A DNA stretch of 24,170 nucleotides from positions 1 through 24,170 of the forward strand of contig JAILOW010000009.1 of the NCBI GenBank assembly GCA_024690635.1, read 5' to 3'. This document shows, in pieces, positions 6,420 through 13,571 of the stretch. Each line of letters begins with the position of its first letter. Within the stretch, counting starts at the first letter, position 1. A program made the position numbers and the translations under genes. The notes under the pieces are model-generated. The model was not told the DNA's origin, made no database searches, and was given only the letters and a program-made list of their open reading frames with translations. This DNA is from Butyrivibrio sp. GTDB lineage: Bacteria; Bacillota_A; Clostridia; Lachnospirales; Lachnospiraceae.

Positions 6420-7134
6420 TGAGAAAAATAAAGAATGGTATAAAAGAAGCTTTAACACACTTCATCTCTCCGAAGGATTCAGGGAGCGTCTTGACGCATC
6501 CTTAGATGATCGAAAGGGTAAGATAATGGAAATGACTTCTGTAAAGGGCATAAGCCGTGTTGCTGCTGCCGTGATAACTATATGTACTGTTACTATTGGA
6601 AGTGCCGGAGTATGTTATGCCAATGATGTGGGTGGGATACGCACCTATCTTAAACTTTGGCTTGGAGGTACCAAACAGACAGTAGAAGTGGAAAAGATCG
6701 ATGATGAAGCGTATAAAATGATAGGCGAAGACGGCAAGGAGCGCAATATCGGCGGTTTTTACATGGATGCTGAAGGAAATCAGACGGCTCTAAACACCGA
6801 GGATATGGCAGGCTATATAAATAATGACATGTTCCTTGAAAAAGTGGATGGACGTATGATCTTTACTTATAAGAATCTCGTCGTGGACGTGACCGATAAG
6901 ATCGATGATTCCGGCAACCTCCATGTACATGTAGATGATCCGTCAAATCCAAACACATACTTTAACATCTGCAATATCAATGAAAACGGTTATGAATCGC
7001 TGCCTGACAGCAAGCCACAATCCGGGGTGGAATATTTTGAAGTTGATTCTGCAGGCCTTGTTAATGACAGCTTCGATGCTCCGATTAGTGGTGATGATAC
7101 CACAAAGACCACCACAGTCGTTATAAGCGATTGA
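6412..7134 (+). CDS. Single-pass membrane protein, candidate anti-sigma factor
   Basis: This 240-residue protein has a charged cytoplasmic N-terminus of about 45 residues. One membrane segment follows at about 48-68 (VAAAVITICTVTIGSAGVCYA), then an extracytoplasmic domain of about 170 residues rich in Asp, Asn and Gly. Its overlap with the ECF sigma gene and its topology fit an anti-sigma factor that holds the sigma at the membrane until a signal arrives. There is no HxxxCxxC zinc motif, so it is not a canonical ZAS-type anti-sigma. The outer part shows no recognised domain. It contains a segment DGRMIFTYKNLVVDVTDKI and a Thr/Asp-rich tail ending in TTTVVISD. The role is inferred from context; it could instead be a sensor partner of a separate anti-sigma. 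Confidence 0.7.
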   Translation: MNNEKNKEWYKRSFNTLHLSEGFRERLDASLDDRKGKIMEMTSVKGISRVAAAVITICTVTIGSAGVCYANDVGGIRTYLKLWLGGTKQTVEVEKIDDEAYKMIGEDGKERNIGGFYMDAEGNQTALNTEDMAGYINNDMFLEKVDGRMIFTYKNLVVDVTDKIDDSGNLHVHVDDPSNPNTYFNICNINENGYESLPDSKPQSGVEYFEVDSAGLVNDSFDAPISGDDTTKTTTVVISD

Positions 7135-7149
7135 TTTACGTAATAAAAG

Positions 7150-7190
7150 GGGCTTCAGTCCAATACAGACTGAAGCCCTCATTATTTTTC
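7150..7190. terminator. Bidirectional intrinsic terminator
   Basis: GGGCTTCAGTC (7150-7160) pairs with GACTGAAGCCC (7168-7178) around a 7-base loop. TCATTATTTTT follows on the plus strand. The left flank TAATAAAAG reads as a U-rich tail on the other strand. It separates the converging anti-sigma and Rrf2 genes. Confidence 0.85.
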
Positions 7191-7209
7191 ATAGATTATG
7201 TCACAGACC

Positions 7210-7614
7210 TTATTTACTATTTACCAGATCTGCCAGAGTTTTGCCGTAAAAGAAGTCGTGCTCAATCTGGTAGAACTCTTTCCACATGGGGAGGGTCTTG
7301 CAGACCTTGTAGCGGGGGCATTCCTCTGCTCCGGGAGCAAGGCACATTACAGGAACGATGGGACCTTCCATGAGTTCAATGATCTCACCTACGGTGTATT
7401 CCTCGGGAGATCTTGTAAGCTTGTAGCCGCCGTGTTTGCCGCTGGCACCTACAAGTAGTTTTCCTTTTACCAGTTCTTTTGCTATTATCTCAAGGTATTT
7501 CTTGGATATTTCCTGATCCTCGGATATTACTTTTAACGGGATGAAATCATCCCCGCCGCGTTCAGCCAGCTCTATCATTATTCTGAGTGCATATCTTCCT
7601 TTTGTAGAAAACAT
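7210..7614 (-). CDS. Rrf2-family transcriptional regulator with three cysteines
   Basis: This 134-residue protein is a winged-helix regulator of the Rrf2 family. MFSTKGRYALRIMIELAERG begins the first helix. SKKYLEIIAKELVKGKLLVGASGKHGGYKL is the recognition helix and wing, and VGEIIELMEG is the dimer helix. C91, C99 and C105 form a C-x7-C-x5-C triad close to the Fe-S or redox-sensing triads of IscR and NsrR. CymR, the cysteine regulator of Bacillus, belongs to the same family. The gene is divergent from metY, so control of cysteine/methionine supply or Fe-S status is likely (inference). Two copies of a dyad lie between it and metY, each over a promoter, suggesting autoregulation. Confidence 0.9.
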   Translation of the reverse strand: MFSTKGRYALRIMIELAERGGDDFIPLKVISEDQEISKKYLEIIAKELVKGKLLVGASGKHGGYKLTRSPEEYTVGEIIELMEGPIVPVMCLAPGAEECPRYKVCKTLPMWKEFYQIEHDFFYGKTLADLVNSK

Positions 7615-7635
7615 AATGAAACCGCCATCGATTCT

Positions 7636-7663
7636 ATTTTAACCTATTACATAAAAAGGTAAA
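7636..7663 (-). promoter_or_regulatory. Candidate promoter of the Rrf2 regulator gene
   Basis: On the minus strand, TTTACC (7658-7663) and TAAAAT (7636-7641) are separated by 16 bases. The promoter lies entirely within dyad site 1. A second possible promoter, TTTACA (7717-7722) to TATAAT (7693-7698), overlaps dyad site 2. Confidence 0.4.
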
Positions 7664-7726
7664 TAGGCGGAAAAAGGATGGTGACAAAAAATATTATAAA
7701 ACCTATTGACACAGTATGTAAATACG
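7641..7726. promoter_or_regulatory. Two copies of a dyad operator, candidate Rrf2 sites
   Basis: AACCTATT-N10-GTAAATA occurs twice, at 7641-7665 and 7700-7724. With the following bases each copy is an inverted repeat. Site 1 is CCTATT-N13-AATAGG (7643-7667, perfect), and site 2 is CCTATT-N13-AATACG (7702-7726, one mismatch). Site 2 covers the -35 box of the plus-strand promoter, and site 1 covers the regulator's own likely promoter. Rrf2 proteins bind dyads of about this length. Confidence 0.65.
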
Positions 7727-7734
7727 TGTAATAT
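7706..7734 (+). promoter_or_regulatory. Promoter of the leader-metY transcript
   Basis: A consensus TTGACA (7706-7711), a 17-base spacer and TAATAT (7729-7734) predict a start near 7741. That leaves a 5' leader of about 350 bases before metY, which contains a small ORF and hairpins. Confidence 0.65.
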
Positions 7735-7771
7735 AATTTTCAGTTAATCAAAAACAACGGAGGCGAAAAAG

Positions 7772-7903
7772 ATGTTTAGCACAAAGAATATCAGAGCTGA
7801 ATACATGATGTGTTGTCGAATGTTGAACTCCCGGGCATGCAATATGGCTGGCGTGTTTTCGTGCGATGATACACGCGCCGACGAATATTTCAGATCACAC
7901 TGA
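7772..7903 (+). CDS. Cys/Met-rich leader peptide (43 residues)
   Basis: A short ORF has a strong Shine-Dalgarno (GGAGG, 7759-7763) 8 bases before its ATG. The 43-residue product has 4 Cys and 5 Met, including the run MMCCRM at residues 12-17, then CNM at 23-25. Cys and Met are the end products of the pathway served by the gene downstream. Codons 14-15 are both TGT, and they end 11 bases before a segment (7828-7837) that is perfectly complementary to the left arm of a downstream terminator. This is the layout of a ribosome-mediated attenuation leader, as in trp or his operons. The peptide itself need not have a function. Its first five residues (MFSTK) equal those of the neighbouring Rrf2 protein, which may be chance. 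No homologue is recalled with certainty. Confidence 0.7.
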   Translation: MFSTKNIRAEYMMCCRMLNSRACNMAGVFSCDDTRADEYFRSH

Positions 7904-7969
7904 ATAAAACGTATGCCATTTGCCCGGGAGATTACAGATCCTCCGGGTATTTTTATACCCTGAGGGATC
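7828..7969 (+). promoter_or_regulatory. Attenuator with mutually exclusive RNA pairings
   Basis: Four segments can pair in competing ways. Segment 1 is CTCCCGGGCA (7828-7837), inside the leader ORF. Segment 2 is TGCCCGGGAG (7921-7930), an exact complement of segment 1. Segment 3 is ATC-C-TCCGGG (7938-7947), which pairs with CCCGGG-A-GAT (7923-7932) to give a terminator stem (one G-U pair, one A-C mismatch) followed by TATTTTTAT. Segment 4 is ATACCC (7955-7960) and flank, which pairs with GGGTAT (7945-7950); outer pairs extend that hairpin to 7937-7969. Pairing 1:2 removes the terminator and frees 3:4. Confidence 0.65.
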
Positions 7970-8090
7970 GGCACCAAAATAATAAAAGGATGATGACATA
8001 CAACTGAATAAAGAAAAGTAAATAAAGAAAACTAAATAAAAAAGATAATAATTCAATTAAAAATAAAAACTAACTTTGGAGGACACAAAA
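7970..8090 (+). other. A-rich untranslated leader before metY
   Basis: This stretch is dominated by A with near-repeats of AATAAAGAAAA (8007-8040) and no stable hairpin. It ends with the metY Shine-Dalgarno GGAGG at 8078-8082. No further feature was seen. Confidence 0.5.
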
Positions 8091-9371
8091 ATGAGCGATT
8101 ACAGATTTGAGACATTACAGTTACACGTAGGACAGGAACAGCCCGATCCCGCAACAGATGCAAGGGCAGTGCCTATTTACCAGACAACTTCATACGTGTT
8201 CAGAAACAGCCAGCATGCAGCAGACAGATTCGGACTTGCTGATGCAGGAAATATTTACGGAAGACTTACAAATACCACTCAGGACGTTCTTGAAAAGAGA
8301 ATTGCAGCTCTTGAGGGCGGAAGTGCAGCTCTTGCAGTTGCATCCGGTGCAGCAGCAATCACCTATACAATTCAGGCACTTGCAGCTAACGGCGGACATA
8401 TCGTAGCTCAGAAGACAATCTACGGTGGCAGCTACAACCTTCTTGCACATACACTTCCTCAGTACGGCGTTTCCACAACCTTCGTGGATGCACATAACCT
8501 TGCGGAAGTAGAAGGTGCTATTAAAGAGAATACAAGAGCCATCTACCTTGAGACCCTTGGAAATCCCAACAGTGATATCCCTGATATCGATGCTATTGCT
8601 GAGATAGCACACAAGCACGGACTTCCTCTTGTTATCGACAATACCTTCGGAACACCTTATCTTATCAGACCTATCGAGCACGGCGCTGACATCGTAGTTC
8701 ATTCCGCAACCAAGTTTATCGGCGGACACGGAACAACTCTTGGCGGCATCATCGTAGAGGCAGGCAAGTTTAACTGGAAGGCAAGTGGCAAGTATCCTAA
8801 CATTGCTGATCCCAACCCCAGCTACCACGGAGTATCTTTTTATGACGTAGTAGGACCTGCAGCATTTGTTACCTATATCAGAGCCATCCTTTTGAGAGAT
8901 ACAGGAGCAACTATTTCTCCTTTCAACGCATTCCTTCTTCTCCAGGGCGTTGAGACACTTTCACTTCGTCTTGACAGACATGCTGAAAACACAAAGAAGG
9001 TAGTTGAATTCCTTAAGAACCACCCCAAGGTAGAAAAGGTAAATCATCCTTCAATAGCTGATCACCCAGATCATGCTCTTTATGAAAAGTACTTCCCCAA
9101 CGGCGGAGCTTCAATCTTTACCTTCGAGATCAAGGGCGGAAAAGAGGCAGCATGGAAGTTCATCGACAATCTTGAGATCTTTTCACTTCTTGCAAATGTT
9201 GCCGATGTAAAGAGCCTTGTTATCCATCCTGCAACAACAACTCATTCACAGCTTAGCGATGAAGAGCTTAAGGACCAGGGCATCACACAGAGCACCATCA
9301 GACTTTCCATCGGTACAGAGCATATCGATGATATCATTGCAGATCTTGAGAAAGGTTTTGCAGCTATCTGA
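8091..9371 (+). CDS. metY: O-acetylhomoserine sulfhydrylase (PLP-dependent)
   Basis: The enzyme converts O-acetyl-L-homoserine and sulfide to homocysteine, feeding methionine synthesis by direct sulfhydrylation. The 426-residue length, with the insert before the C-terminal domain, is typical of MetY rather than the shorter cystathionine gamma-synthases (about 380). Visible Cys/Met-metabolism PLP motifs are TRAVPIYQTTSY-like DARAVPIYQTTSYVF, YGRLTNTTQDVLEKRIAALEGG and DNTFGTPYLIRP. The Schiff-base lysine is K208 in VVHSATKFIGGHG. The ATG at 8091 has GGAGG 8 bases upstream; an in-frame TTG at 8076 overlaps that site and is unlikely. Some family members use O-acetylserine, so cysteine synthase side activity is possible. 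Expression is probably controlled by the Rrf2 dyads and the Cys/Met leader upstream. Confidence 0.92.
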   Translation: MSDYRFETLQLHVGQEQPDPATDARAVPIYQTTSYVFRNSQHAADRFGLADAGNIYGRLTNTTQDVLEKRIAALEGGSAALAVASGAAAITYTIQALAANGGHIVAQKTIYGGSYNLLAHTLPQYGVSTTFVDAHNLAEVEGAIKENTRAIYLETLGNPNSDIPDIDAIAEIAHKHGLPLVIDNTFGTPYLIRPIEHGADIVVHSATKFIGGHGTTLGGIIVEAGKFNWKASGKYPNIADPNPSYHGVSFYDVVGPAAFVTYIRAILLRDTGATISPFNAFLLLQGVETLSLRLDRHAENTKKVVEFLKNHPKVEKVNHPSIADHPDHALYEKYFPNGGASIFTFEIKGGKEAAWKFIDNLEIFSLLANVADVKSLVIHPATTTHSQLSDEELKDQGITQSTIRLSIGTEHIDDIIADLEKGFAAI

Positions 9372-9385
9372 TAAGGAGAATGACT

Positions 9386-10006
9386 ATGAGAAACATTCTT
9401 GCATTCGGAGATTCCAATACCTGGGGACTTATTCCCGGGACCAAGGACAGATACGGTTGGGGCATCAGATGGACGAGTATTTTGCAGGAAAAACTTCAGG
9501 ATACCAGAATCATTGAGCAGGGCCTCTGCGGCAGGACCACGGTATTTGAAGATGAACTGAGACCTTTGAGAAGAGCTATTGATGTACTTCCTGCGATACT
9601 TGAGAGCACAAGCCCCATTGACGCGGCGGTTATAATGCTTGGAACCAACGACTGCAAGAGAGTTTTTCATGCAAGCCCTCATGTTATCACCAAGGGACTT
9701 GAACAATGCCTTAATGAGATAAAAAAATTCGTAAGTCCGGAAAATATCCTTATTGTTTCGCCTATCCATCTTGGAAATGATGTATGGAGAGAAGACAAGG
9801 ATCCGGAATTTGACACCATATCTGTTGAGACCAGTAAAAGACTAAAAGATTACTATAGCGAACTGGCAGACAGAAACGGCTGCGGATTTCTGGCAGCATC
9901 AGACTTCGCCGGTGCCAGCCACATCGATGAAGAGCATCTTGATGAAGAAGGCCATAAAAAGCTTGCCGGGGCCGTAGCAGAAAAACTATCCTCCGTAAAA
10001 AATTGA
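9386..10006 (+). CDS. SGNH/GDSL-family hydrolase (arylesterase/thioesterase type)
   Basis: This 206-residue cytoplasmic protein has the SGNH hydrolase blocks. Block I is ILAFGDSNTWG with nucleophile S10, a G-containing QGLCGRTT segment is block II, and GTNDC is block III. DEEHLDEEGH supplies the catalytic D181 and H184. The DSNTWG form is that of the small arylesterase/acyltransferase group. The start at 9386 is preferred because AAGGAG lies 7 bases before it, whereas the ATG at 9380 is only one base from that site. It follows metY by 14 bases and precedes a terminator, so it belongs to the sulfur operon. It might act on an acetyl ester related to O-acetylhomoserine or its acetate by-product, but this is speculation. 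Confidence 0.88.
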   Translation: MRNILAFGDSNTWGLIPGTKDRYGWGIRWTSILQEKLQDTRIIEQGLCGRTTVFEDELRPLRRAIDVLPAILESTSPIDAAVIMLGTNDCKRVFHASPHVITKGLEQCLNEIKKFVSPENILIVSPIHLGNDVWREDKDPEFDTISVETSKRLKDYYSELADRNGCGFLAASDFAGASHIDEEHLDEEGHKKLAGAVAEKLSSVKN

Positions 10007-10026
10007 ACATAAACAGGTCATACCAC

Positions 10027-10069
10027 ATGCCACAGCTGTATCATATATACCGGCTGTGGCATTTTTATT
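10027..10069 (+). terminator. Intrinsic terminator of the metY operon
   Basis: ATGCCACAGC (10027-10036) pairs with GCTGTGGCAT (10053-10062) around a 16-base loop. TTTTATTATTT follows. Confidence 0.85.
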
Positions 10070-10109
10070 ATTTAATGTATTATAGTAGTACTGAAAGGTA
10101 TTACAAAGA

Positions 10110-11858
10110 ATGGAAAATAAAAACAAGTCAAAGGAAAAGAAAAAAAATTCCTTTCTAAGGACCATAGTTATAGCATCTGTGATCTATCTTCTTTTGATGG
10201 CGGTTATCCTTTCCACGGTATGGGCAAACACGGCTGCAACTCTTGAAAACAGCGCAGCTGCTGCACTGGAACAGGCCGGGGAAATCACCGTCAGGGAAAT
10301 GGACGAAGTGCTAAAGGCCAATGAGCAGGCTCTTTCCATGGTGCTTCAAAGCAATGATGACATTGCAGCCTTTGAAAGAGGAGATGACATAGCAAGGGCA
10401 AAGGCAGCCCAGAACATGCTCCAGACCCTCAGTAACGTAAGCCGCGCCGGTGAGGATGTAAGGACGCTTTTTTTCTATGACCTCATCGGGAATACATATA
10501 TAGCAAGACCATATTCCGACATGAGTTATAACGACACCGTAAAACTGGAGGAGTGGCTTAAAGAGCTGAAGGTTTTAAATGGAGGCAATATGCCCCCCGC
10601 CTGGTTCTACAAGGAGATCGGTGAAAAGAAATACGTAGTTAGAGTTTACAAAAACAAAAAGAGAATGCTTGGAGCAGTAGTGTCCGTGGCGGATATCATC
10701 GATAAGGTGGTTTCCTACGATGCTATTTCCTACTCAATTACCGATGACAACAGCGGCGCAGTGATCGCTGAAAGGGGCGATAGCCTTATCCCGTCAGAAG
10801 AGCTTACGAAAGCCAAATCTACCGCATCCTGGATCGGCGGAAGAAAATATTATGCCCTCAGAAAAGATTCCGAAAGAGGAGATTTTTCTCTTGTGGCAGC
10901 CATGACCGGAAGCAGGGTTTACGGAGGCTTCCAGACCATGCAGGTCATTATCCTCTGCCTTATAGTGGCTGCCATACTGATGCTCCTTCTTTTGGCTCTT
11001 TATACCAGAAAAGTCATGTACCGGCCATTCACAGGTCTTTTGAAAGCTATGAATGATATCGAAAACGGAGACTATGAGCAGAGGCTTTCAGAGGATGCTG
11101 ATACGGACGAGTTTACCAGGATAAATACCAGCTTTAACCGCATGGTTAATACCATTGTTAACCTCAGAATGCGCTCCTATGAGGAACGTATCCAGTTTGA
11201 CGAGGCTACGCTTAAATATGTGCAGCTTCAGATAAAACCGCACTTTTTCTTAAACGCGCTGACTACCATTCACAGCATGTCCCTTCAAAACAGAGGAGAA
11301 GACATACGTGAATATATTGAGAGACTTTCAAGGAACGTGAGATATCTTTTCAAATCAGGTCTTCATACGGTGCCGCTTTCAGAAGAGATCGAGCATGCAA
11401 GAGATTACATCGCCATGCAGGAGATCCTTTACCCGGGATGTGTGTTTGATTTTATTGATGTGGAGGAGAGTGTGACGGATTACCCTGTTCCGCAGCTTCT
11501 GATCCATACGATCCTGGAAAACATCTATAAACATGCGGTGTCTGTGGACAGTGTGACGTCCATTCTTATCACCTGTAAAAAGGAGGGCTCGGGGGAAGAG
11601 GAAATGTGCCACATCGTAATTGAAGACGATGGCCCGGGTTATCCCGAGGAGTTTCTTACAAGGCTTGAGGGGACGGAGGTTAAGCTTAAAGAAAACGGCC
11701 ACGGCCTGGGGCTTTGGAATTTGAAAAAGACACTGAGTCTTATGTACCGAAAGGATGACCTTATCAGATTTTCCAACAAAGATACCAAAGGCAGCAGGGT
11801 GGATATTTACATCCCCAGAAGAGTTAAGAGGCAGAGCAGCGTATGGAAGCAATCGTAA
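10110..11858 (+). CDS. YesM-like sensor histidine kinase
   Basis: This 582-residue membrane kinase is the sensor of a two-component pair. It has an N-terminal membrane segment (about 17-39), an extracellular sensor region (about 40-275) and a second membrane segment (about 276-298). A HAMP linker (about 300-352) follows, then the YesM-type His_kinase domain with phospho-acceptor H378 in QLQIKPHFFLNAL. The ATPase domain has ILENIYKHAV (N box), EDDGPGYP (G1) and NGHGLGLWNL (G2). This subgroup usually pairs with an AraC-type response regulator to control oligosaccharide transporters, as the next genes show. The ATG is preceded by a weak AAAGG site 11 bases away. The gene overlaps the response regulator by 16 bases, so translation is coupled. 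Confidence 0.93.
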   Translation: MENKNKSKEKKKNSFLRTIVIASVIYLLLMAVILSTVWANTAATLENSAAAALEQAGEITVREMDEVLKANEQALSMVLQSNDDIAAFERGDDIARAKAAQNMLQTLSNVSRAGEDVRTLFFYDLIGNTYIARPYSDMSYNDTVKLEEWLKELKVLNGGNMPPAWFYKEIGEKKYVVRVYKNKKRMLGAVVSVADIIDKVVSYDAISYSITDDNSGAVIAERGDSLIPSEELTKAKSTASWIGGRKYYALRKDSERGDFSLVAAMTGSRVYGGFQTMQVIILCLIVAAILMLLLLALYTRKVMYRPFTGLLKAMNDIENGDYEQRLSEDADTDEFTRINTSFNRMVNTIVNLRMRSYEERIQFDEATLKYVQLQIKPHFFLNALTTIHSMSLQNRGEDIREYIERLSRNVRYLFKSGLHTVPLSEEIEHARDYIAMQEILYPGCVFDFIDVEESVTDYPVPQLLIHTILENIYKHAVSVDSVTSILITCKKEGSGEEEMCHIVIEDDGPGYPEEFLTRLEGTEVKLKENGHGLGLWNLKKTLSLMYRKDDLIRFSNKDTKGSRVDIYIPRRVKRQSSVWKQS

Positions 11859-13453
11859 TAGATGACGATATGCCTACGGTTGACGTTATATTAAAATCCG
11901 TAGACTGGAAAAAATACAATATCGAAAAGGTCCACAGCGCCTACAACATTTCATCAGCCAAGAAGATCTTTGAGAAAAACCCTATAGATCTTGCAATCTG
12001 CGACATTGAAATGCCAAGAGGAAGCGGCCTTGATCTACTTAAATGGGTAAGGGAAAAGAGCTATGATTCGGAGTTCATTTTCCTTACAAGTCATGAAAAG
12101 TTTGACTATGCCAGAACTGCCATTGAGTACAATGCTTCCGGCTATGTGGTAAAGCCATTTAATGCAGACAGGATGGAGGCTGAGCTTACAACTGCCATGT
12201 TGAGGATCGCGGAAAAGAACAAAAGCCGCGAGGCAGACCGCCTGGAGGAGTGGGTTTCGGGAAATCTTGAATATGTGGAAGCGGGCTTTTGGAATGATAT
12301 TTTGCAGCGAAGGATCCCTGCCGACAGAGAGACCATCAGAAAAGAGATCGCTCACAGAAGGCTTGAGATCGATCCTGATATAAACTACAGGCTCCTTCTT
12401 ATTTCCGGAGGAAGCGCGGATTCCATAGAAGAGAATATGGGAGAAAACGGAAGAGGTATCTACGAAAAAGAGGCGGTGGCTTTCTTTTCGCAGGAGCTTT
12501 TTGAAAAAGATGCTCAGGGACGAGTCTTTTCTTTCAGGGAAAAGAATATTGTCTATATCGCTGTGATTGAAAATGAAGATGATGGCGAAAATGATACGCT
12601 AACCCCGTCCCCCGGTCTCATTTCGCTTGCTAAAGACGTCCTGAAAAACACCATCACCATCTACATCGGCAACCCGTGCCCTATTGAGGAGCTGTACAAG
12701 GCTGCGCTTCATATGGAAGAGCTTGATAAAAACAATGTGGCGTCCAAGGGAAGGATATTCCATGAAAACGATGAGATCGTGATCTCCGACAAGGAGGGGC
12801 ATATCCTTGATCAGGAGCAGATAAGGCTTCTTTTGTCGGAAAAAAAGAAGATCGAGCTTTTGAATCTTCTTAAGCTTAGCATGGAGAGCCTTGCTTCCCA
12901 GAAAAAGCTGGATGCGGCAGCTCTTTCTTCCATGAGGCAGGACCTCTTACAGGCGGTGTATGTATATCTTCATTCAAAGGAGGTTGAGGCCACAAGACTT
13001 TTTGCCAATGATTCCTTTGAAACGCTGGAGCGCCAGTCCACGGAGTCTGTGGCAAATATGATGAGATGGCAGGTTTATACTGTTACAAGGACCATAGACT
13101 ATGTCTCTGAAGTTGAGCAGTCAGACTCAATTGTCACCAAGGCAAAGAACTACGTCCATGACCATTACAAAGAGGATATTTCAAGATCACAGATCGCAGA
13201 GAGCGTGTTCCTGACTCCCGAGTACATGGCCAAGATGTTTAAAAAAGAAACGGGCATTAGCCTTAAACAGTACATAAGCGACTATCGCATAACCAAGGCA
13301 AAAGAGCTGTTGTCAGTACCCTCGGCCCGCATAAGCGACGTGGCCTGTGAGGTGGGCTTTGACAATTTCTCGTATTTTTCCACAGTATTTAAGAAAACCA
13401 CAGGTCTTACCCCGGTTGAATATCATGCTCAGGTTACGGGACAAAATCCTTAA
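11843..13453 (+). CDS. YesN-like response regulator with AraC-type DNA-binding domain
   Basis: This 536-residue regulator has an N-terminal receiver domain. Its acidic pocket is at D7-D9, the phospho-acceptor is D54 in AICDIEMPRG, the switch residue is T82/S83 and the conserved K104 lies in YVVKPFNA. A long central region (about 120-425) of low recognisability follows; it is usual in YesN-type proteins and may mediate dimer or signal contacts. The C-terminal AraC domain (about 430-530) has both helix-turn-helix units (ISRSQIAESVFLTPEYMAKMFKKETG and ISDVACEVGFDNFSYFSTVFKKTTG). It presumably activates the transporter gene 118 bases downstream, whose promoter has a good -10 but no good -35, as expected for activator dependence. 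Confidence 0.93.
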   Translation: MEAIVIDDDMPTVDVILKSVDWKKYNIEKVHSAYNISSAKKIFEKNPIDLAICDIEMPRGSGLDLLKWVREKSYDSEFIFLTSHEKFDYARTAIEYNASGYVVKPFNADRMEAELTTAMLRIAEKNKSREADRLEEWVSGNLEYVEAGFWNDILQRRIPADRETIRKEIAHRRLEIDPDINYRLLLISGGSADSIEENMGENGRGIYEKEAVAFFSQELFEKDAQGRVFSFREKNIVYIAVIENEDDGENDTLTPSPGLISLAKDVLKNTITIYIGNPCPIEELYKAALHMEELDKNNVASKGRIFHENDEIVISDKEGHILDQEQIRLLLSEKKKIELLNLLKLSMESLASQKKLDAAALSSMRQDLLQAVYVYLHSKEVEATRLFANDSFETLERQSTESVANMMRWQVYTVTRTIDYVSEVEQSDSIVTKAKNYVHDHYKEDISRSQIAESVFLTPEYMAKMFKKETGISLKQYISDYRITKAKELLSVPSARISDVACEVGFDNFSYFSTVFKKTTGLTPVEYHAQVTGQNP

Positions 13454-13501
13454 ACCTTAAAATTGAAAATCAATGTCTTATTTTTAAAAGAAACATGTAC
13501 G

Positions 13502-13565
13502 CCTCCCTTTATATAATAAGCACAACTTGAAAACGGTGTGCTTATACCGGATTTATAAAGGGAGG
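13502..13565. repeat. 12-bp inverted repeat enclosing a promoter and the Shine-Dalgarno
   Basis: CCTCCCTTTATA (13502-13513) is the exact complement of TATAAAGGGAGG (13554-13565), whose right part is the Shine-Dalgarno of the binding-protein gene. A nested pair, ATAAGCACA (13516-13524) with TGTGCTTAT (13537-13545), lies inside. TATAAT at 13512-13517 is a possible -10 with no good -35. Transcripts starting upstream of 13502 would fold the ribosome site into a long stem. Transcripts from the internal -10 (start near 13524) would not. Confidence 0.75.
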
Positions 13566-13571
13566 TTATTT

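Noticed and set aside
7744..7977. 77-codon minus-strand ORF in the metY leader
   Set aside because: It is antisense to the leader peptide and hairpins and has no ribosome site; the plus-strand ORF with GGAGG explains the region better.
7740..8090. SAM riboswitch or T-box in the metY leader
   Set aside because: I looked for the T-box sequence near AGGGTGGNACCGCG and for SAM-I core segments and found neither; the leader ORF plus attenuator fits the sequence instead.
8190..8828. 212-codon minus-strand ORF inside metY
   Set aside because: It is a shadow of the strongly biased metY coding sequence; its cysteine- and serine-rich product is a reverse-complement artefact.
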